DNA of 64,000 nucleotides from JBPRGG01 sp051418075 (GTDB lineage: Bacteria; Bacteroidota; Bacteroidia; Cytophagales; Cyclobacteriaceae): positions 160,029-224,028 of the forward strand of contig JBPRGG010000089.1 of the NCBI GenBank assembly GCA_051418075.1, given 5' to 3'. The notes under the pieces were generated by a model. That model was not told the origin of the DNA. It made no database searches and worked only from the letters and a program-made list of their open reading frames with translations. How positions within the stretch are numbered: position 1 is the first letter of the stretch; every line of letters starts with the position of its first letter. Below, piece by piece: positions 26,102 through 34,557 of the stretch. The position numbers were made by a program, and so were the translations under genes.

Positions 26102-26989
26102 ATGCCAAATTTAAAGGAAGTAAAAAACCGGATCAATTCCGTTATTTCTACTCAGCAGATCACTAAAGCTATGAAAATGGTGGCTGCATCTAAATTACGT
26201 AGGGCTCAGGACATGATTTTTCAGCTGCGCCCTTATGCAGAAAAGCTTTCAAACCTTCAAAAAAAGGTGACCGCCGGATTAGATGAAGAGTCCATGTTGT
26301 CTACCTATACCCTGGAAAGAGGTGAAGAGAATATCCTGTTGGTAGTAATTGCTTCAGACCGGGGTCTATGTGGCGCCTTTAACAGCAATACCTTTAAATT
26401 TGCCCTGAATGTTATCAATTCAGAATATCAGTCTCAGCATGCTGCCGGCAATCTCCATATATTTCCGGTAGGTAAAAAATCTGTGGATTTCTTTCGTCGC
26501 CGGAATTTCGTTTTGGTGAACGAATATTCCGATCTGTTTACGGATGTGACATTTGATGGGGTAAAAGAAGCAGCCGAATATATCATGCGGGCTTTCAGCC
26601 AGGGAACCTATGATAAAGTAGTTTTGATCTACAACGAATTTAAAAATGCTGCCACCCAGGTCCTGCAAAATGAGCAGTTTCTTCCCATTGCTGTGGATGA
26701 TACCGAAGATGTCTCCACTTATCCCACTGACTATATATTTGAACCTGATAAAAAGGAATTACTGCTGGAATTGATCCCTAAATCTCTTAAGATCCAGTTC
26801 TATAAAGCAATCCTGGAATCCAATGCCTCAGAACATGGAGCCAGAATGCTGGCCATGGATCAGGCCACCGAAAATGCCGGTGAAATCCTGAAACAATTGA
26901 AGCTAACCTATAACAGAACCCGTCAGGCAGCCATTACCCGGGAAATCCTGGAAATTGTGGCCGGAGCTGATGCGCTTTCACAGGATTAA
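26102..26989 (+). CDS. atpG: F0F1 ATP synthase subunit gamma
   Basis: The central rotor shaft of F1. Both terminal helices are present: EVKNRINSVISTQQITKAMK at the start and AMDQATENAGEILKQLKLTY...RQAAITREILEIVAGADAL at the end. The DRGLCGAFN segment is diagnostic. It is the last gene of this operon; atpD and atpC (beta and epsilon) do not follow and must be encoded elsewhere, as is common in Bacteroidota. Confidence 0.97.
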   Translation: MPNLKEVKNRINSVISTQQITKAMKMVAASKLRRAQDMIFQLRPYAEKLSNLQKKVTAGLDEESMLSTYTLERGEENILLVVIASDRGLCGAFNSNTFKFALNVINSEYQSQHAAGNLHIFPVGKKSVDFFRRRNFVLVNEYSDLFTDVTFDGVKEAAEYIMRAFSQGTYDKVVLIYNEFKNAATQVLQNEQFLPIAVDDTEDVSTYPTDYIFEPDKKELLLELIPKSLKIQFYKAILESNASEHGARMLAMDQATENAGEILKQLKLTYNRTRQAAITREILEIVAGADALSQD

Positions 26990-27021
26990 CAACAAACATC
27001 GGGTCCAAACAAAAATGAGCC

Positions 27022-27053
27022 GCCTATTCTTTTTATAAGAGTAGGCATTTTTT
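27022..27053 (+). terminator. Rho-independent terminator of the atp operon
   Basis: GCCTATTCTT (27022-27031) pairs with AAGAGTAGGC (27037-27046), including one G-T wobble, around a 5-base loop. ATTTTTT follows. The T tract ends right at the ATG of the next gene. Confidence 0.85.
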
Positions 27054-27833
27054 ATGATAAATTTTCTAAAAAAATTAGCTGACTGGCAAATCTATATTGC
27101 CCTGGCTGGCGGTGTTTTTTACTGGACCGGCTATATGCTTTTAGTTCAAAAGTTTGCCTTTCCCCCTCCTGACAGGTTGTTCTTTGTCACATTTTCCACT
27201 TTTTTTATATATAATCTGAATCGTAACTCATTCTTACATCAGGGTTTGCAATTATTTTTGGTGTTTTTTCTTTTGACCCTGACTGCTTTGTTTTTTCTGC
27301 CCTGGGATGAAGTGATTTTTTTATTGCACCTGGGTCTGATTTCTTTGCTTTATCACAACCCCTGGCATTCCAAAATCAGTTTAAGAAAAATCCCTTACTT
27401 AAAGGTGTTTGTCATTGCTTACATCTGGGCTGCCAGTTCGGTTGTATTGCCGGTTTTTCATATAAACACCGAACCCCTGTTTTCAGACATATTACTTATT
27501 TTCCTGGCCCATTACATTTTTATTTTTGCCCTGTCCCTGATATTTGATTTGAAAGATGTCGCATATGATCAATCCGCTCAGTTGGTCACAATGCCTTCCC
27601 GCTGGGGCAGGTTTTACACCAAAGTGCTGAGTATTTTTTTGTTGTTGCTGTTTGGCATCCTGCTATTGATCTACCAGGCTCACCTTTATCCGGTGATCAG
27701 CCTTACCCTTCTGAATATCATTGCATTATTGACAGTTTCATCTCATCGGTCCAGGCACTTTTATTACCTGGTAATTGACGGATTGATCATCATGTATTTT
27801 TTAGTTGTAGCTTTGGTGCTTTACCAGATTTAG
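27054..27833 (+). CDS. UbiA-superfamily-like membrane protein, first catalytic motif degenerate
   Basis: This 259-aa, very hydrophobic protein has about seven to eight helices. The segment FDLKDVAYDQ (about residues 163-172) followed by MPSRWG resembles the second Asp-rich motif of UbiA prenyltransferases (DxxxD). The first motif (NDxxDxxxD) should fall near IYNLNRNS and lacks the aspartates. Catalysis of the standard Mg2+-dependent prenyl transfer is therefore doubtful. The ATG at 27054 lies directly on the T tract of the atpG terminator; a later start would cut into the first helix. No partner gene suggests a pathway. Confidence 0.5.
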   Translation: MINFLKKLADWQIYIALAGGVFYWTGYMLLVQKFAFPPPDRLFFVTFSTFFIYNLNRNSFLHQGLQLFLVFFLLTLTALFFLPWDEVIFLLHLGLISLLYHNPWHSKISLRKIPYLKVFVIAYIWAASSVVLPVFHINTEPLFSDILLIFLAHYIFIFALSLIFDLKDVAYDQSAQLVTMPSRWGRFYTKVLSIFLLLLFGILLLIYQAHLYPVISLTLLNIIALLTVSSHRSRHFYYLVIDGLIIMYFLVVALVLYQI

Positions 27834-27980
27834 CACTGGCCAGGTTTGCCCGGAATCCAGCTGATGATTTACCTGAAAAAGTAATTTGAAAATATCAGAA
27901 TTAATTATTTTCGTATAACTTCCGGCAATTCCAACGTTTCTAATAAACCAGTCGTCTACTATATGAGCTATAATTAATTT

Positions 27981-28691
27981 ATGAGAAAAATTTATGCTAT
28001 AATACCATTAGGGCTATTTGTTTTATTTATTTGCAGTTGTACCAAGGATGAATTGACCAAGCCAGCAGATGTGACCTTTAAATTTACCATGAATACGGAA
28101 GGTTCCAATCAGGGTAAAAACCTGGTATTTAATGAAGGTACTTGCGCTGTATCATCCATTATATTTGATGGCACCCGGGAAGACGGGCAGGACTATTATT
28201 TTAATGTGGATTTTGAGCAACCGGTAATTGCTTTTCTGCACAGCGGAACAACTTCAGATAAGCTTGAGTTCAACGTTCCTCAGGGAGTTTATGAAGACAT
28301 AGACCTGGAAGTTAAGCTGGGAAGCCAACAGGAAGGTTTGACTTTTAAAGGCTTTTATTATGATGTTCATAACCGGGAAATTCCGGTAATCTTTGAATAT
28401 AACTTCAATGATAAACTGGACCTGAAAGGAAAAGATAAAGAGAAAAATAAAAAAAATAAACCTAAAGCAAATGAGGTTGTGATCAAAAAAGACCAGATCA
28501 ATAATGCAGAGATCTTCTTTGATCAGTATGAAATGTTTCAGGTAATAAGCCAGTCACGTATGCTGGAAAGTGCAGACCTGGTGGATGTAGACGGAATACC
28601 TACCATCATCATTTCAAAAGATCATAATGCAGTGATCTTTAAAAATGTGGTGAACAGGATCGAAAGGTTTACCAGTGCACTGTTTCAATAA
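27981..28691 (+). CDS. Predicted lipoprotein of unknown function
   Basis: A signal peptide ends with a lipobox at FICSC (Cys20). The mature part is 216 aa, beta-rich by pattern, with a basic lysine run in the middle (KGKDKEKNKKNKPK, about residues 154-167). I do not recognise a named domain, though the arrangement recalls DUF4382-type lipoproteins. It lies 25 bp upstream of an ECF sigma factor gene in the same direction, so it is probably part of that operon. Confidence 0.6.
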   Translation: MRKIYAIIPLGLFVLFICSCTKDELTKPADVTFKFTMNTEGSNQGKNLVFNEGTCAVSSIIFDGTREDGQDYYFNVDFEQPVIAFLHSGTTSDKLEFNVPQGVYEDIDLEVKLGSQQEGLTFKGFYYDVHNREIPVIFEYNFNDKLDLKGKDKEKNKKNKPKANEVVIKKDQINNAEIFFDQYEMFQVISQSRMLESADLVDVDGIPTIIISKDHNAVIFKNVVNRIERFTSALFQ

Positions 28692-28716
28692 ATTTCCAGC
28701 TAGGCTTTCAACATAA

Positions 28717-29259
28717 ATGGGTCAACATATATCTGACAAAGAGTTAATTCAGAAATGCATCGGGAATGAAAGAAAGTATCAGGAAATACTTTATCGGAAA
28801 TTTGCCGGAAAGATGTATGCCATTTGCCTTAGCTATGCCAAAGACAGGTCAGCTGCTCAGGATATTTTGCAGGATGGTTTTGTAAAGGTTTTTCAGAAAA
28901 TGAAAACATATAGCCAGGAAGGTTCGCTGGAAGGCTGGATCCGGAGAATTATTACCAATACAGCCATTGATTATTACAGGAAACAGGCCAGGAGCAATAA
29001 TTTGCTGGAGTACGAGGATGAAAAAAACCTGGATCCCAACGAGGAAACAGTATTAAATCTGGCCGAAGTTTCAGAGATCTACGATCATCTGCAAAAATTA
29101 CCGGATGGGGCCAGGGTCATTTTTAATTTATATGCCCTGGAAGGTTATAGTCATAAAGAAATTGCCAAATTATTAAATATAAGTGAAGGAACATCAAAAT
29201 CTCAGGTCAACCGGGCCAGGAGCCTATTACAAAAAATGATATTAACCAGTTCAAAATAA
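28717..29259 (+). CDS. RNA polymerase ECF-type sigma factor
   Basis: Region 2 is clear (residues about 20-90: YRKFAGKMYAICLSYAKDRS, AQDILQDGFVKVFQ and GSLEGWIRRIITNTAIDYYR). Region 4 has GYSHKEIAKLLNISEGTSKS near residues 143-162, the -35-binding helix-turn-helix. Its length (180 aa) is typical. The next gene, 9 bp downstream, encodes a membrane protein whose N-terminus looks like an anti-sigma domain. Confidence 0.93.
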   Translation: MGQHISDKELIQKCIGNERKYQEILYRKFAGKMYAICLSYAKDRSAAQDILQDGFVKVFQKMKTYSQEGSLEGWIRRIITNTAIDYYRKQARSNNLLEYEDEKNLDPNEETVLNLAEVSEIYDHLQKLPDGARVIFNLYALEGYSHKEIAKLLNISEGTSKSQVNRARSLLQKMILTSSK

Positions 29260-29268
29260 TTAAGTACA

Positions 29269-30480
29269 TTGGACCATCAGAAGTTTTTTAAATGGTATAA
29301 ACAACTGATTGAAAAAAATCAAGTGAAACCTCCCTCCAATAGTTGGGAACAGATCTCCAATCAACTGGATATTGAAGAGGTTTGGCAAAATGTGTCCGGA
29401 CAACTGGACCGGTTTGACACATTCAGACGCTTTGAAAAATTTGGACTGGCCATGCTCACCTCCATTTTATTGTTATTAATACCTTTTTGGCCCAAACAAA
29501 ACCATCTGTCTCAAACTGCAAAAACAGAAAATGTCATCACTAGCAATCAAGAATCAAATCACATTCCGGAATCAGCCAACATTCCGGAATCAAACCGGCA
29601 TATTCCGCACAAATTGAACAGTATTTTTCCATCAGAAAACATACTGGCTAAAAGATTAGCCTCCCCGTTCAATAACAGTGTTTTTATCAAGCCTCAGGCC
29701 TGGTTACCCAGCCCTGAAAAACAAGCCACACAAATAAAAAATCTCAATCCTTTGGAAAATATCTTTTTAAAAAATAACTTAACAAAAAATAAGACTGCTA
29801 TAGTGATTAAAAAATCCGAACAACATTCAGTTGCACCCGAAGAGTCCTCTACCCCGCTATTTAATAACTACTACATTGGCTTTACCACTTCAGTCAAAAA
29901 TAACTGGCTCATTAATAATACTACCATTCAGGGTCTGGACCGGTACGAGTTAAATGCAACCAGGATTGATTTTGGTAAGGAATTAGGTGTGATGGCCGGT
30001 GGCTACCTTACTGAAAAGCTGGGGGTACAATGGGAAGGATATGTCTTATCTGACATGGGCCAAAGGTATAATGAATATCTCAATGGAAAATATGTAAGAC
30101 GGGAAATAAACCTCAATTATTTCAAGAGCAGTCTGCTGGTGACCTATAAACTGGGTCATAGTCAGAATATCACAACCACTGCTTCCAATATTTTAGCCGG
30201 TATTCATGGTGGAATACTGGATTCGGCCGAGGAAATCATTGATGATTTCACCGAAGATGTGTCTGATGAATACCTGGATTATGATTTAGGCCTGGTATTA
30301 GGCTATGAATACGAATTCTCTCCTTTTAAAAACATACAGCTATCATCCGGAATCCGGGTAAATTATGGTTTGATCAATGTATATTCCGGTGATGAATACA
30401 TCCCGGCTGACTTCCGCTGGACCACAACCGGTTCTATCAATTTCAGTTTATCAGCCAAATACTTGTTTATAAAGGATTAA
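29269..30480 (+). CDS. Probable anti-sigma-like membrane protein with beta-barrel-like C-terminus
   Basis: The frame begins at TTG 29269, 9 bp after the sigma gene; no ATG lies before the conserved start. Residues 1-55 are soluble and carry PPSNSWEQISNQLD, a pattern seen in Bacteroidota anti-sigma-like proteins. One helix follows (about 58-75, FGLAMLTSILLLLIPFW). A polar, Asn-rich linker spans about 77-195. The C-terminal ~205 residues alternate in strands and end in an aromatic-rich beta-signal-like tail (NFSLSAKYLFIKD), as in small outer membrane barrels. I infer that it holds the sigma factor at the inner membrane. The role of the barrel-like part is unknown. Confidence 0.55.
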   Translation: MDHQKFFKWYKQLIEKNQVKPPSNSWEQISNQLDIEEVWQNVSGQLDRFDTFRRFEKFGLAMLTSILLLLIPFWPKQNHLSQTAKTENVITSNQESNHIPESANIPESNRHIPHKLNSIFPSENILAKRLASPFNNSVFIKPQAWLPSPEKQATQIKNLNPLENIFLKNNLTKNKTAIVIKKSEQHSVAPEESSTPLFNNYYIGFTTSVKNNWLINNTTIQGLDRYELNATRIDFGKELGVMAGGYLTEKLGVQWEGYVLSDMGQRYNEYLNGKYVRREINLNYFKSSLLVTYKLGHSQNITTTASNILAGIHGGILDSAEEIIDDFTEDVSDEYLDYDLGLVLGYEYEFSPFKNIQLSSGIRVNYGLINVYSGDEYIPADFRWTTTGSINFSLSAKYLFIKD

Positions 30481-30593
30481 AACCCCATCCTGAACCCTGC
30501 GAAGGCATATCCTTTTCCCCAGCCTAGGACAGGGACGCTCTAAAATCATCCTCTTACAACTTAACTGAAAGAAATTACAGTTTTCTGTCTTGT

Positions 30594-30609
30594 TGTCCGC
30601 TGCAGGACA
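30594..30609. promoter_or_regulatory. Inverted repeat TGTCC-N6-GGACA upstream of the permease gene
   Basis: A 16-base inverted repeat with 5-bp arms lies 122 bases before the permease ATG, in a C-rich intergenic stretch. It is a candidate operator, but the arms are short and chance occurrence is possible. Confidence 0.25.
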
Positions 30610-30730
30610 TCTTGATATCCAAAATTGAACACATCATTTTTCGACCACTTCATTTTTAATGTACCAGAAGGGACTTTTTTTAAATTGGCATATCATTTGT
30701 AATAGCCCACTATTCGAAATTCTGACTACC

Positions 30731-33151
30731 ATGATTAAAAACTATTTTATAGTTGCCTTAAGAAGTTTAAAAAGAAATAAATTCTACACTATAATCAATA
30801 TCCTTGGACTTACTATGGGCATTTCCATAGCTTTTTTCATATTTCTGCTGGTAAGGTATGAATCAAGCTTTGAGGCAATGCACCAGGATAAAGATAATAT
30901 TTACCGGGTAGTTTATTCACGAGAAAACAAGAGCGGAGTTAATTATAATGCACAGACCCCATATCCGGCCGTAGAGGCCATTAGACTAGAATATCCGGAA
31001 CTGGATATAGTTACCGGCATACATTACGACGAGGATGTCCTGGTACATATTGATGGTCAGAAATTTCAGGAAGACTGGGTGATCTTTGCCGACAGCAATT
31101 TTTTTGAAATGTTTGATTTTGGTCATGGTACTAATTTGGTAATTGCTGGTGATCTGTCCAGAAGTCTGGCCGAACCTGGATTTGCGGTATTATCAGAATC
31201 CCTGACCAAAAAATATTTTCAGGACAAAGATCCTTTAGGACAAAGAATTAAGCTTCGTAATCAATTGGAACTGGAAGTTGGAGCTGTGATTAAAGACACT
31301 CCGGTTAACACACATTTGCGCTATAATCTGATGGCTTCCCTGCCTTCTCTCAACAGGGAATATACGGATTATCCCCTGGACAACTGGAATTTTGTCACTT
31401 CAGGATATACCTACCTGAGACTACCCTCCGGTTTATCTCCGGATATTTATAATCAAAGATTTAGACAACTGGTGCAAAAAAATTATCATGAAGATGTTTG
31501 GGACGATATCACCTTTTCCCTCCAGCCTTTGTCCGATATCCATTTCAATTCCACCTTTCAGGGAGGATTATCCACCCATATCATCAACAAAAACTATATA
31601 CCTGTACTGATAGTCATTGGAATATTTATCATTTTAATTGCCTGCATCAACTTTATCAATTTATCTACAGCCATGGGTTTGAGAAAAAGCAGGGAAGTGG
31701 GTGTAAGAAAAGTACTGGGCGCTCTGAAATTTAATTTGATCAAACAGTTCACCGGCGAAGCTTTTATTCTAACATTTTTTTCCGGTTTTCTGGCCATGCT
31801 GATTACTTTGCAAATTATACCAGCCATTAATCAATACCTGCAACGGGAAATTCTTTTTCAACCCTGGCAGGATATTTATCTATGGCTCTTTTTAATAGGC
31901 TTGCTGGTCCTTGTCAGTCTCCTGTCTGGATTATATCCTTCCATGGTTTTATCCTCCTATCAACCAGTCCAGGCGCTCAAAGGAAAATTGAATCACCCGG
32001 ACAAAAAATCCCTGTGGCTACGACGTGGATTAGTGATATTTCAGTTCTTTATTGCCCAGTTACTGATCATAGCTACAATCATCATCTTTCAGCAAATACA
32101 TTTTATCAAAAATAAATCAATGGGTTTTAATAAGGAGGCCATCATTAATGTCCCGCTGCCACTAAACGACTCCTTAAAAACAAGCTTGTTTAAGAGCAAA
32201 CTGGAATCCGAAAATACAATTCAGGCCTTAAGCTTAGGCTTAGGTGCCCCTTATTCAGATAATTTAATGGTTACCCCCTTCCGCCAGGTCAATGCACCAG
32301 AAGATGAGAATTACCTGGTTTTTATAAAATCTGCTGACCCTGATTACCTGAAGGTATATGGTTTAAACCTACTGAGCGGTCGCTGGCTGGCTCAAGGGGA
32401 TTTTCAACCAGAGCCAAATCATTTGAAATTTGTAGTAAATAAGGAATTACTGAAACAATTAAATATTACAGATGCTGAGCAGGCTTTGGGCACCATCCTT
32501 ACTACCGGAATGGGCGGTCGTTCCGGCGAAATTGTTGGTGTGGTAGATGATGTTCATGTGACTTCCCTGCATGAATCGGTAAAACCTGTGCTGTTCACCT
32601 ACTTCCCCGACATTTTTGTTGAAGCCAGCATTAAATTATCTCCGGGTAATTATACTGATGGAATTACCGCCATTCAAAAGGTCTTCCATGATATCTATCC
32701 TGACTATATTTTTCAGTATGATTTTCTGGATGAAACCATTAAAAACCTTTATGAAGAAGAAGAGCGGACCTTTGGTCTGATGCAGGTTTTTTCCCTAATC
32801 GCCATCCTGATTGGCTGTCTGGGATTGATAGGGTTAATAATGTTTATGGTAAAACACAAGCAAAAAGAAATCGGATTAAGAAAAATGTTGGGGGCTTCAG
32901 TAAATAATATCATCCTGCTATTATTTCGTGAATATGCCTTTTTGATAATAATATCACTGGCATTCTCCATACCCCTGGCCTGGCACTTCTCAGGTATTTG
33001 GCTTGAAAATTTCGCCTACCGGATTAAGGTTAATCCTGTAATCTTTATTAGCGGAGGCATCATATCTATTGTCATTGCTTTTATCTCCGTGATGTGGCAT
33101 TCACTGAAAGCTGCCCGAATGAACCCGGTGGATATTTTGGAAAATGAATAA
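30731..33151 (+). CDS. FtsX-family ABC transporter permease (MacB-like, two-unit)
   Basis: The frame opens at 30659, but the family N-terminus is MIKNYFIVALRSLKRNKFYT, so I place the start at the ATG at 30731 (806 aa). There are eight membrane helices in a 4+4 arrangement. A large periplasmic MacB_PCD domain follows helix 1. Each FtsX unit shows the coupling sequence: MGLRKSREVGVRKVLGALK near residue 315 and KHKQKEIGLRKMLGAS near 713. Such permeases usually work with a LolD/MacB-type ATPase for macrolide, lipoprotein or peptide export, or signal to envelope enzymes. No ATPase gene is nearby, so the substrate is unknown. Confidence 0.9.
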   Translation: MIKNYFIVALRSLKRNKFYTIINILGLTMGISIAFFIFLLVRYESSFEAMHQDKDNIYRVVYSRENKSGVNYNAQTPYPAVEAIRLEYPELDIVTGIHYDEDVLVHIDGQKFQEDWVIFADSNFFEMFDFGHGTNLVIAGDLSRSLAEPGFAVLSESLTKKYFQDKDPLGQRIKLRNQLELEVGAVIKDTPVNTHLRYNLMASLPSLNREYTDYPLDNWNFVTSGYTYLRLPSGLSPDIYNQRFRQLVQKNYHEDVWDDITFSLQPLSDIHFNSTFQGGLSTHIINKNYIPVLIVIGIFIILIACINFINLSTAMGLRKSREVGVRKVLGALKFNLIKQFTGEAFILTFFSGFLAMLITLQIIPAINQYLQREILFQPWQDIYLWLFLIGLLVLVSLLSGLYPSMVLSSYQPVQALKGKLNHPDKKSLWLRRGLVIFQFFIAQLLIIATIIIFQQIHFIKNKSMGFNKEAIINVPLPLNDSLKTSLFKSKLESENTIQALSLGLGAPYSDNLMVTPFRQVNAPEDENYLVFIKSADPDYLKVYGLNLLSGRWLAQGDFQPEPNHLKFVVNKELLKQLNITDAEQALGTILTTGMGGRSGEIVGVVDDVHVTSLHESVKPVLFTYFPDIFVEASIKLSPGNYTDGITAIQKVFHDIYPDYIFQYDFLDETIKNLYEEEERTFGLMQVFSLIAILIGCLGLIGLIMFMVKHKQKEIGLRKMLGASVNNIILLLFREYAFLIIISLAFSIPLAWHFSGIWLENFAYRIKVNPVIFISGGIISIVIAFISVMWHSLKAARMNPVDILENE

Positions 33152-33560
33152 GAATTCAAAAGCTTGGGGGCACACAACCCGCCCACAAGCCTGCTCCCCG
33201 GGCCACCCGGCGCCAAAGCCTGCCTGCCCGTACCACAATTCCCCAGGTTAGCCCTGCTGCTCAAGCTTGATCGAGAAAGTATAATAAGTTAAATCAAGAG
33301 CATTTCGGTCTTTGGCCGCCTCCAATCCCGATGTCTTACTTACTGATGCTGCTGAAAAACAATAGCTTTCCCATCACCTAAGTCTCTGGCTATAAATGAT
33401 CTGCCATGCTATGCACCCACCCATTTAAACTGATCGGTTTTTTTTCGTTATCAAATCCCCTGATCATAAACCCGGCTACTGGTAATAAAATATTTTTTAA
33501 TTCTTTCCAACCATCCCTGCCAACCCTTCGTCTTACGGTAAAGTTCTTTGTTCAATCACT
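33152..33560. other. Intergenic region with a GC-rich patch
   Basis: These 409 bases hold no convincing gene. The first ~110 (about 33159-33268) are strikingly GC-rich compared with the surroundings and are bounded by two AAGCTT hexamers. The rest is ordinary AT-rich DNA. I see no TAnnTTTG promoter match before the next gene. Confidence 0.5.
33159..33268. repeat. GC-rich extragenic element, possible dispersed repeat
   Basis: The stretch between the AAGCTT sites at about 33161 and 33266 is rich in CCCGG, GGCGCC and GCCTGC words, unlike any other part of the window. It could be one copy of a dispersed extragenic repeat or a short acquired segment. Only one copy is visible here, so the repeat call is unproven. 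The minus-strand open frame across it has no recognisable protein features. Confidence 0.3.
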
Positions 33561-34478
33561 ATGAAACTAAATTTATCTATGAAAAATGTATTAAAGCTAA
33601 TTTTAGCTTTCAGTCTTCCACTACTGCTGTTTACAGCATGTGAGGAAGATGAATCTCAACTTAGCGGGAAAGTATTGCTTTCCCTTACAGATGCGCCCAT
33701 AGACGATGCTAATGTGGAAGGCGTATTTATCACCATCACCGGAATTACCTATCAGAAAGAGGATGGGCCGTGGATGGAATTTGAAGAATTTGAAGGTCCC
33801 GAAACAGTCAATCTGCTGGATCTGACTGATGGAAATTCGGTTTTAATGGGCGAATTCGAGGCCGGGCCGGGAAATTATACCGGGTTGAGATTTTTACTGG
33901 AGGCTCCGGAAAACGGACAGCAACCGAAATCTAATCCTGATTGCTATATCTTATATAAAGATGGCACTAAAAAACCATTGTTTGTACCCAGTGGGGCACA
34001 ATCCGGATACAAAACCATCGGTAATTTTGTGGTTCCTTCTAATGGTACCGTGGAAGTAACTGCTGATTTTGATGTACGAAAATCTGTGGTAGAAGCTGGT
34101 AACAGTGGTAAAACCTTGCTCAAGCCGGTAATCAGGATCATTGTCAACCATCAGGCCGGAGCCATTGAAGCCGTAGTGGAAAATATGCCGGCTGATCAGA
34201 AATTAGTAGTATACACTTATGAAGATGGCACTTATACTGATACAGAAGCCCTTGATCCTGAACCAGATCAAGTAAGGTTTGCTCAGGCTGTTTCCAGCAA
34301 TGATGTCAATGAAGATGGCACTTTTATATTGCCATTCCTGGCTGCGGGCACCTACGACCTGGTACTTACCAGCCTGGATGAATTGGGGCAGTTTCAGCAG
34401 GTATTGGGTCTGGTAGAAGATATTGAAGTGAAAAGTACTGAAGTTAATAAAATTACAATTGATCTTTCTTCACTATAA
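33561..34478 (+). CDS. DUF4382 domain lipoprotein
   Basis: The signal peptide ends at LFTAC (lipobox Cys27; Cys21 if translation starts at the ATG at 33579). A DUF4382 domain follows: GKVLLSLTDAPIDDANVEGV, FITITGITYQ, LLDLTDGNSVLMGEFEAGPG and YTGLRFLLE. DUF4382 proteins are surface or periplasmic lipoproteins of unknown function in Bacteroidota. The C-terminal half has a second beta-rich module (residues about 200-305). A strong hairpin terminator follows. Confidence 0.85.
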   Translation: MKLNLSMKNVLKLILAFSLPLLLFTACEEDESQLSGKVLLSLTDAPIDDANVEGVFITITGITYQKEDGPWMEFEEFEGPETVNLLDLTDGNSVLMGEFEAGPGNYTGLRFLLEAPENGQQPKSNPDCYILYKDGTKKPLFVPSGAQSGYKTIGNFVVPSNGTVEVTADFDVRKSVVEAGNSGKTLLKPVIRIIVNHQAGAIEAVVENMPADQKLVVYTYEDGTYTDTEALDPEPDQVRFAQAVSSNDVNEDGTFILPFLAAGTYDLVLTSLDELGQFQQVLGLVEDIEVKSTEVNKITIDLSSL

Positions 34479-34505
34479 TTATTTTAATTTAATTTGTATA
34501 GCTGA

Positions 34506-34537
34506 AAAAGGGGAGTAGATTTTCTACTCCCTTTTTT
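34506..34537. terminator. Bidirectional terminator between convergent genes
   Basis: GGGAGTAGA (34511-34519) pairs perfectly with TCTACTCCC (34523-34531) around a 3-base loop. TTTTTT follows and an A run precedes it, so it can serve the DUF4382 gene and the convergent SMP-30-like gene. Confidence 0.85.
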
Positions 34538-34557
34538 ATTACAATTTATTTTTCAAT

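Noticed and set aside
33016..33264. Minus-strand 82-aa open frame spanning the permease end and GC-rich patch
   Set aside because: It overlaps the end of a real gene and has no recognisable domain; the GC-rich stretch simply lacks stop codons.
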